Part shown: in pieces, positions 15,463 to 18,965 of the stretch
How positions within the stretch are numbered: position 1 is the stretch's first letter
How the letters are laid out: each line of letters starts with the position of its first letter
From: Pseudomonadota bacterium
Lineage (GTDB): Bacteria; Pseudomonadota; Gammaproteobacteria; Burkholderiales; SG8-39
DNA: 18,965 bases
Direction of reading: 5' to 3'
NCBI GenBank assembly: GCA_021848555.1
Contig: JAJZUN010000003.1
Location: 1 to 18,965 of the forward strand
Position numbers and translations under genes: made by a program
Notes under the pieces: generated by a model
Seen by the model: only the letters and a program-made list of their open reading frames with translations
The model's database searches: none
Told to the model about the DNA's origin: nothing

Positions 15463-15972
15463 TCAGAGCTTCTTGCGAAACGCCTTGCCGATCAGGTCCA
15501 GCGCTTCCGGGCTGTCCCATTCCTTGGCGCCTCGGACCTTTTTCACCACGCGTCCCTGGGCGTCGACCAGGACGGTCAGCGGGATGGTATTGGCGCCCAG
15601 CATGGCTTCGAGCAGCAGCTTCCTGTCGTGATAGTTGTCGAACGTGACTTTGGCCTGCCTGAGGAAGGCGGCGGCCGCGTTCGCGTGGTCGTCGGTCGAA
15701 ACGCCGATGATATTGAACTGCTTGCCGTTGAAACGGCGCGACAGCCGCTCCAGCGAGCCCATTTCCGCGCGGCAAGGGCCGCACCAACTGGCCCAGACAT
15801 TGATGATCAGCGGCTTGCCGCGCAGCTCGGACAGCGTCCGGTAATCCCCGGCAAAGCCGTACAGCGGCGTATCGCGCAGCATGCCGCCCTCATCGACCTC
15901 GCCCGGCATTTTGGCGTATGCAGTAGCGGAACCTGCAAGCACGCAGAACAGGATCAGGAAAATTGTTTTCAT
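15463..15972 (-). CDS. Periplasmic TlpA/ResA-like thiol-disulfide oxidoreductase
   Basis: 169 residues from the ATG at 15972: a Sec signal peptide (MKTIFLILFCVLAGSATAYA, cleavage after about residue 20) and one thioredoxin domain. The active site is W63-C64-G-P-C67 in INVWASWCGPC, and the cis-proline loop is NTIPLT. The STDDHANAAAAFL insert is typical of the TlpA/ResA/CcmG group, which reduces disulfides such as those of apocytochrome c. An ATG at 15993 (with a distant GGAG) would add seven residues and is a fair alternative. Longer readings run into the radical SAM gene on the other strand and are not credible. The gene precedes the AOR gene and is divergent from the radical SAM gene. Confidence 0.92.
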   Translation of the reverse strand: MKTIFLILFCVLAGSATAYAKMPGEVDEGGMLRDTPLYGFAGDYRTLSELRGKPLIINVWASWCGPCRAEMGSLERLSRRFNGKQFNIIGVSTDDHANAAAAFLRQAKVTFDNYHDRKLLLEAMLGANTIPLTVLVDAQGRVVKKVRGAKEWDSPEALDLIGKAFRKKL

Positions 15973-16125
15973 ATAGGCACGCGGCAAGCACATCAGGATG
16001 GGCCACTCCAAGCAGAAACGCCCACCGTGGGATCCTGCCGTATTCAAGGCCCATTTTCTCACACTAGCCCGGCGCCGTGACGCCGTCGCGCGGCCTTCCG
16101 GGAAATGCGCGCCGCCGGCCAACCC

Positions 16126-16133
16126 GCTACACT
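16126..16133 (+). promoter_or_regulatory. Possible -10 element (GCTACACT) of the radical SAM gene
   Basis: GCTACACT lies 37 bases before the ATG at 16171; TACACT matches the -10 consensus at four of six bases. No good -35 is found at the correct distance. The same octamer lies upstream of the SDR gene, and a related GCTAGTGT is on the other strand near 16063-16070, facing the TlpA gene. Confidence 0.25.
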
Positions 16134-16170
16134 GGCCCCCGGCCGCGAACTCTTCAACCCGGGGCAGGCG

Positions 16171-17430
<1,260 letters not shown>

Positions 17431-17476
17431 GGCGCCCGACAGCGCGCCATTCAGCCCGCGTTTTCTGCAGCGACGC

Positions 17477-18682
17477 TCACGGCGCCGCGACTACGCCGTC
17501 CTGCACCAGCCTGTCGATTTCAGCGTCGGCGTAGCCGCAGCCGCGCAGCACGCTGCGTGTATCCGCGCCTATGGCCTTGCGTCCCGCCCAGCGGATCTTG
17601 CCGGGGGTGCGGTAAAAATGCGGGGCGATGCCGGGCAGGCGCAGCCGGCCCAGGTCGGGATCGTCCAAGGTCGCGATGCTCTCGCGCGCGACCACATGGG
17701 GATCCTGGAAGAACTGCTCGATGTCGTTGATCGGCCCGGCGGCGACTTCGCAGCCATGCAGAATACCGAGCGCCTGCTCTTGCGTGCGCTGGATCATCCA
17801 CTCGGCGACGATGTCGTCGATTTCCTGCGCGCGCAGCGCACGCAGCACATTGGTCGCGAGCGTCGGGTCGTCCGCCAGATCGTCGCGCCCGATCGCACGA
17901 AACAGGCGCCGCGCCGTGGCATCGGTGGTCGAGGACACCACGACCCAGCGCGCGTCGGCGGTGGGATAGGCGTTCCTCGGCACGCTGCTCTTGGAGCGAT
18001 TGCCCCGCCGCTGCATGACCTCGCCGGTCTGGTCGTAGTTGACCACCATATTGCCCATCAGCGACATCAGCGATTCGTACAGATTCAGCTCGATTTCCTG
18101 GCCGCGGCCGGAACGCGTGCGCTCGTTGACGGCGGCGAGCACCGTATAGCAGCCGACCAGCGCCGTTACGCAATCGGCAACGGGGAAGGCGGGCAGGGAC
18201 GGCGGGCCGTCCGGCTGGCCGTTGGTAAACACGAAGCCGCTGAAGGCCTCGGCCAGCGTGCCGAAACCGGGGTAATCCCGGTAGGGCCCGCTGCGGCCGT
18301 AGCCGCTGATATGCAGCAGGATCAAGCCCGGGTTTTCGGCGGAGAGTTTGGCGTAGTCCAGGCCCCAGGCCTCCATTTTTCCGGGACGGTAGTTCTCGAC
18401 CATGATATCGGCGTCGCGCGCAAGGCGCGCCAGTATGTTCGCGCCTTCGGGCTTGGTCAGGTCGATCGCCACCAGCTGCTTGTTGCGCGACACCACTTTC
18501 CACCACAGCCCGACGCCGTCTTTGACCGTGCCGAGCCGGCGCACGTCGTCACCGCGCGGCGGCTCGATCTTGATCACCTCGGCGCCGAGATCGCCGAGAT
18601 TCGCGCCTATCATCGGTCCGGCGAATATGGTGCCCAGGTCGAGCACGCGCAAGTTGGTCAGCGGGCCGGTACGCGGCGTCAT
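17477..18682 (-). CDS. CaiB/BaiF family (class III) CoA-transferase
   Basis: 401 residues from the ATG at 18682, which follows AAGGAA by about five bases; a longer frame to 18820 runs through AT-rich intergenic DNA. Family features are LTNLRVLDLGTIFAGPMIGA near the start, LGAEVIKIEPP, AIDLTKPEG, ENYRPG, ISGYGRSGPY and the FPVADCVTAL block with Asp170, matching the catalytic Asp169 of formyl-CoA transferase. These enzymes move CoA between carboxylic acids through an aspartyl anhydride. The natural acid is unknown; relatives act on formate, oxalate, carnitine, mesaconate or benzylsuccinate. It converges with the radical SAM gene (46 bases between stops) and its upstream region borders the transposase. 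Confidence 0.95.
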   Translation of the reverse strand: MTPRTGPLTNLRVLDLGTIFAGPMIGANLGDLGAEVIKIEPPRGDDVRRLGTVKDGVGLWWKVVSRNKQLVAIDLTKPEGANILARLARDADIMVENYRPGKMEAWGLDYAKLSAENPGLILLHISGYGRSGPYRDYPGFGTLAEAFSGFVFTNGQPDGPPSLPAFPVADCVTALVGCYTVLAAVNERTRSGRGQEIELNLYESLMSLMGNMVVNYDQTGEVMQRRGNRSKSSVPRNAYPTADARWVVVSSTTDATARRLFRAIGRDDLADDPTLATNVLRALRAQEIDDIVAEWMIQRTQEQALGILHGCEVAAGPINDIEQFFQDPHVVARESIATLDDPDLGRLRLPGIAPHFYRTPGKIRWAGRKAIGADTRSVLRGCGYADAEIDRLVQDGVVAAP

Positions 18683-18732
18683 GGTTTCCTTTCCCTGTGC
18701 GGGGCGCGCAGCCGCGTCATTTCTTGAAGGCC

Positions 18733-18751
18733 ATTTCAGAATTACCGAAAT
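18733..18751. promoter_or_regulatory. Inverted repeat upstream of the CoA-transferase, possible operator
   Basis: ATTTC (18733-18737) and GAAAT (18747-18751) are separated by nine bases, an arrangement seen in LysR- or TetR-type sites. It lies about 50 bases before the CoA-transferase start. No regulator gene is next to it in the window. Confidence 0.2.
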
Positions 18752-18840
18752 AGCCTCTGATATAGGGGAGTATGAGGGGATGCGCCCCGAAGGAAGTCCC
18801 CGTAGGGGATATCCCTTCATATTGTAATAGGCTCTTATTC

Positions 18841-18869
18841 TTACTGCGTCAATAAAAACATAGTATTAT
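18841..18869 (+). promoter_or_regulatory. Likely promoter of the partial transposase gene
   Basis: TATTAT (18864-18869) is a near-consensus -10 box, with TTACTG (18841-18846) 17 bases upstream as a poor -35. The region is AT-rich, unlike the rest of the window. Transcription would begin roughly 28 bases before the ATG at 18904. Confidence 0.35.
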
Positions 18870-18903
18870 GGTTGGCATCTCAAGTTATAGATGAGGTGCT
18901 GCC

Positions 18904-18965
18904 ATGCGGATGATGAATCAATTTGAAGCTTACCTGTCGAGGCTGTGCGAAGTGCTGGGACACGC
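18904..18965 (+). CDS. Transposase N-terminus, IS701-like, cut by the window edge
   Basis: Only 20 complete codons are present (MRMMNQFEAYLSRLCEVLGH, then GC at the edge). The ATG is preceded by GAGGTG at a 5-base distance, an excellent ribosome binding site. The pattern F-x-A-Y-L-x-x-L-x-x-x-L-G-H matches the first residues of IS701-family DDE transposases as I know them, where a DRHA/DRRA-type segment and YCTGLMLP would follow. The low GC of the leader supports a mobile element. With so few residues the family is tentative, and an ordinary gene cannot be excluded. Confidence 0.55.
   Translation, partial: MRMMNQFEAYLSRLCEVLGH

Larger units (their letters stand above)
18683..18903. mobile_element. 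Possible left end of an insertion sequence
   Basis: This 221-base stretch between the divergent CoA-transferase and transposase genes is clearly AT-richer than the rest from about 18725 onward. It contains TCCCC-GTA-GGGGA (18797-18809) and the overlapping palindrome GGGATATCCC (18806-18815). The exact terminal inverted repeat and target duplication cannot be set, because the right end of the element lies outside the window. Confidence 0.35.

Noticed and set aside
13162..16080. A 972-codon open frame on the plus strand
   Set aside because: It runs antisense through the AOR and TlpA genes, which have clear family motifs, and its product is His/Arg/Ala-rich without any recognisable domain. It is a GC-rich mirror frame.
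17618..18727. A 369-codon plus-strand frame
   Set aside because: Antisense to the CaiB/BaiF CoA-transferase; no domain or ribosome binding site.

Overview
The window is GC-rich, densely coding chromosomal DNA. Codon use and the protein families (YceH/DUF480, GuaC, a NAD-linked tungsten aldehyde oxidoreductase type of operon, a Lgt-like/TlpA fusion) suggest a betaproteobacterium. That placement is inference; there is no rRNA or marker gene to fix it. I see 20 protein genes, two of them cut by the window edges. I found no tRNA, rRNA, CRISPR array or intact prophage.

Layout. 1-3717 (+): the end of an FAD/NAD oxidoreductase, a MoaD/ThiS-like sulfur carrier overlapping it by ATGA, a small unknown protein that also ends in glycines, an MFS transporter and yceH. 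The first two or three genes look like the tail of a tungsten aldehyde oxidoreductase operon whose catalytic subunit would lie to the left of the window. 3738-5801 (-): a PilZ protein, then an SDR dehydrogenase followed by a carboxymuconolactone-decarboxylase-like protein. 5988-6809 (+): a membrane protein that joins a degenerate Lgt-like domain to a TlpA thioredoxin. 6940-7533 (-): a stand-alone lysozyme of the pesticin/GH24 type. 8010-9048 (+): a Tyr/Pro-rich exported protein and a lipoprotein. 9621-11594 (-): a YecA-like SEC-C protein and a Tat-exported metallo-beta-lactamase-fold enzyme. 12416-13456 (+): guaC, GMP reductase. 13615-15972 (-): a periplasmic TlpA-like thioredoxin, then a second, stand-alone AOR-family enzyme. 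16171-17430 (+): divergent from these, a radical SAM/SPASM protein with a C-terminal SEC-C zinc motif. 17477-18682 (-): a CaiB/BaiF CoA-transferase. 18904-18965 (+): the first 20 codons of what looks like an IS701-type transposase.

How the genes may work together. The strongest functional theme is tungsten/molybdenum pterin and Fe-S chemistry. The left edge carries electron-transfer and cofactor-sulfur parts of one AOR system. The 13.6-17.4 kb block places an uncharacterised AOR paralogue next to a thioredoxin and a divergent radical SAM maturase-like protein. The AOR-TlpA-radical SAM/SEC-C neighbourhood is the best candidate for an undescribed system, but the link is by position only.

Four gene-poor stretches (7534-8009, 9049-9620, 11595-12415 and 18683-18903) hold the unexplained structure: three GTTACA direct repeats, a perfect 32-bp palindrome, a run of consecutive hairpins, and an AT-rich region before the transposase.
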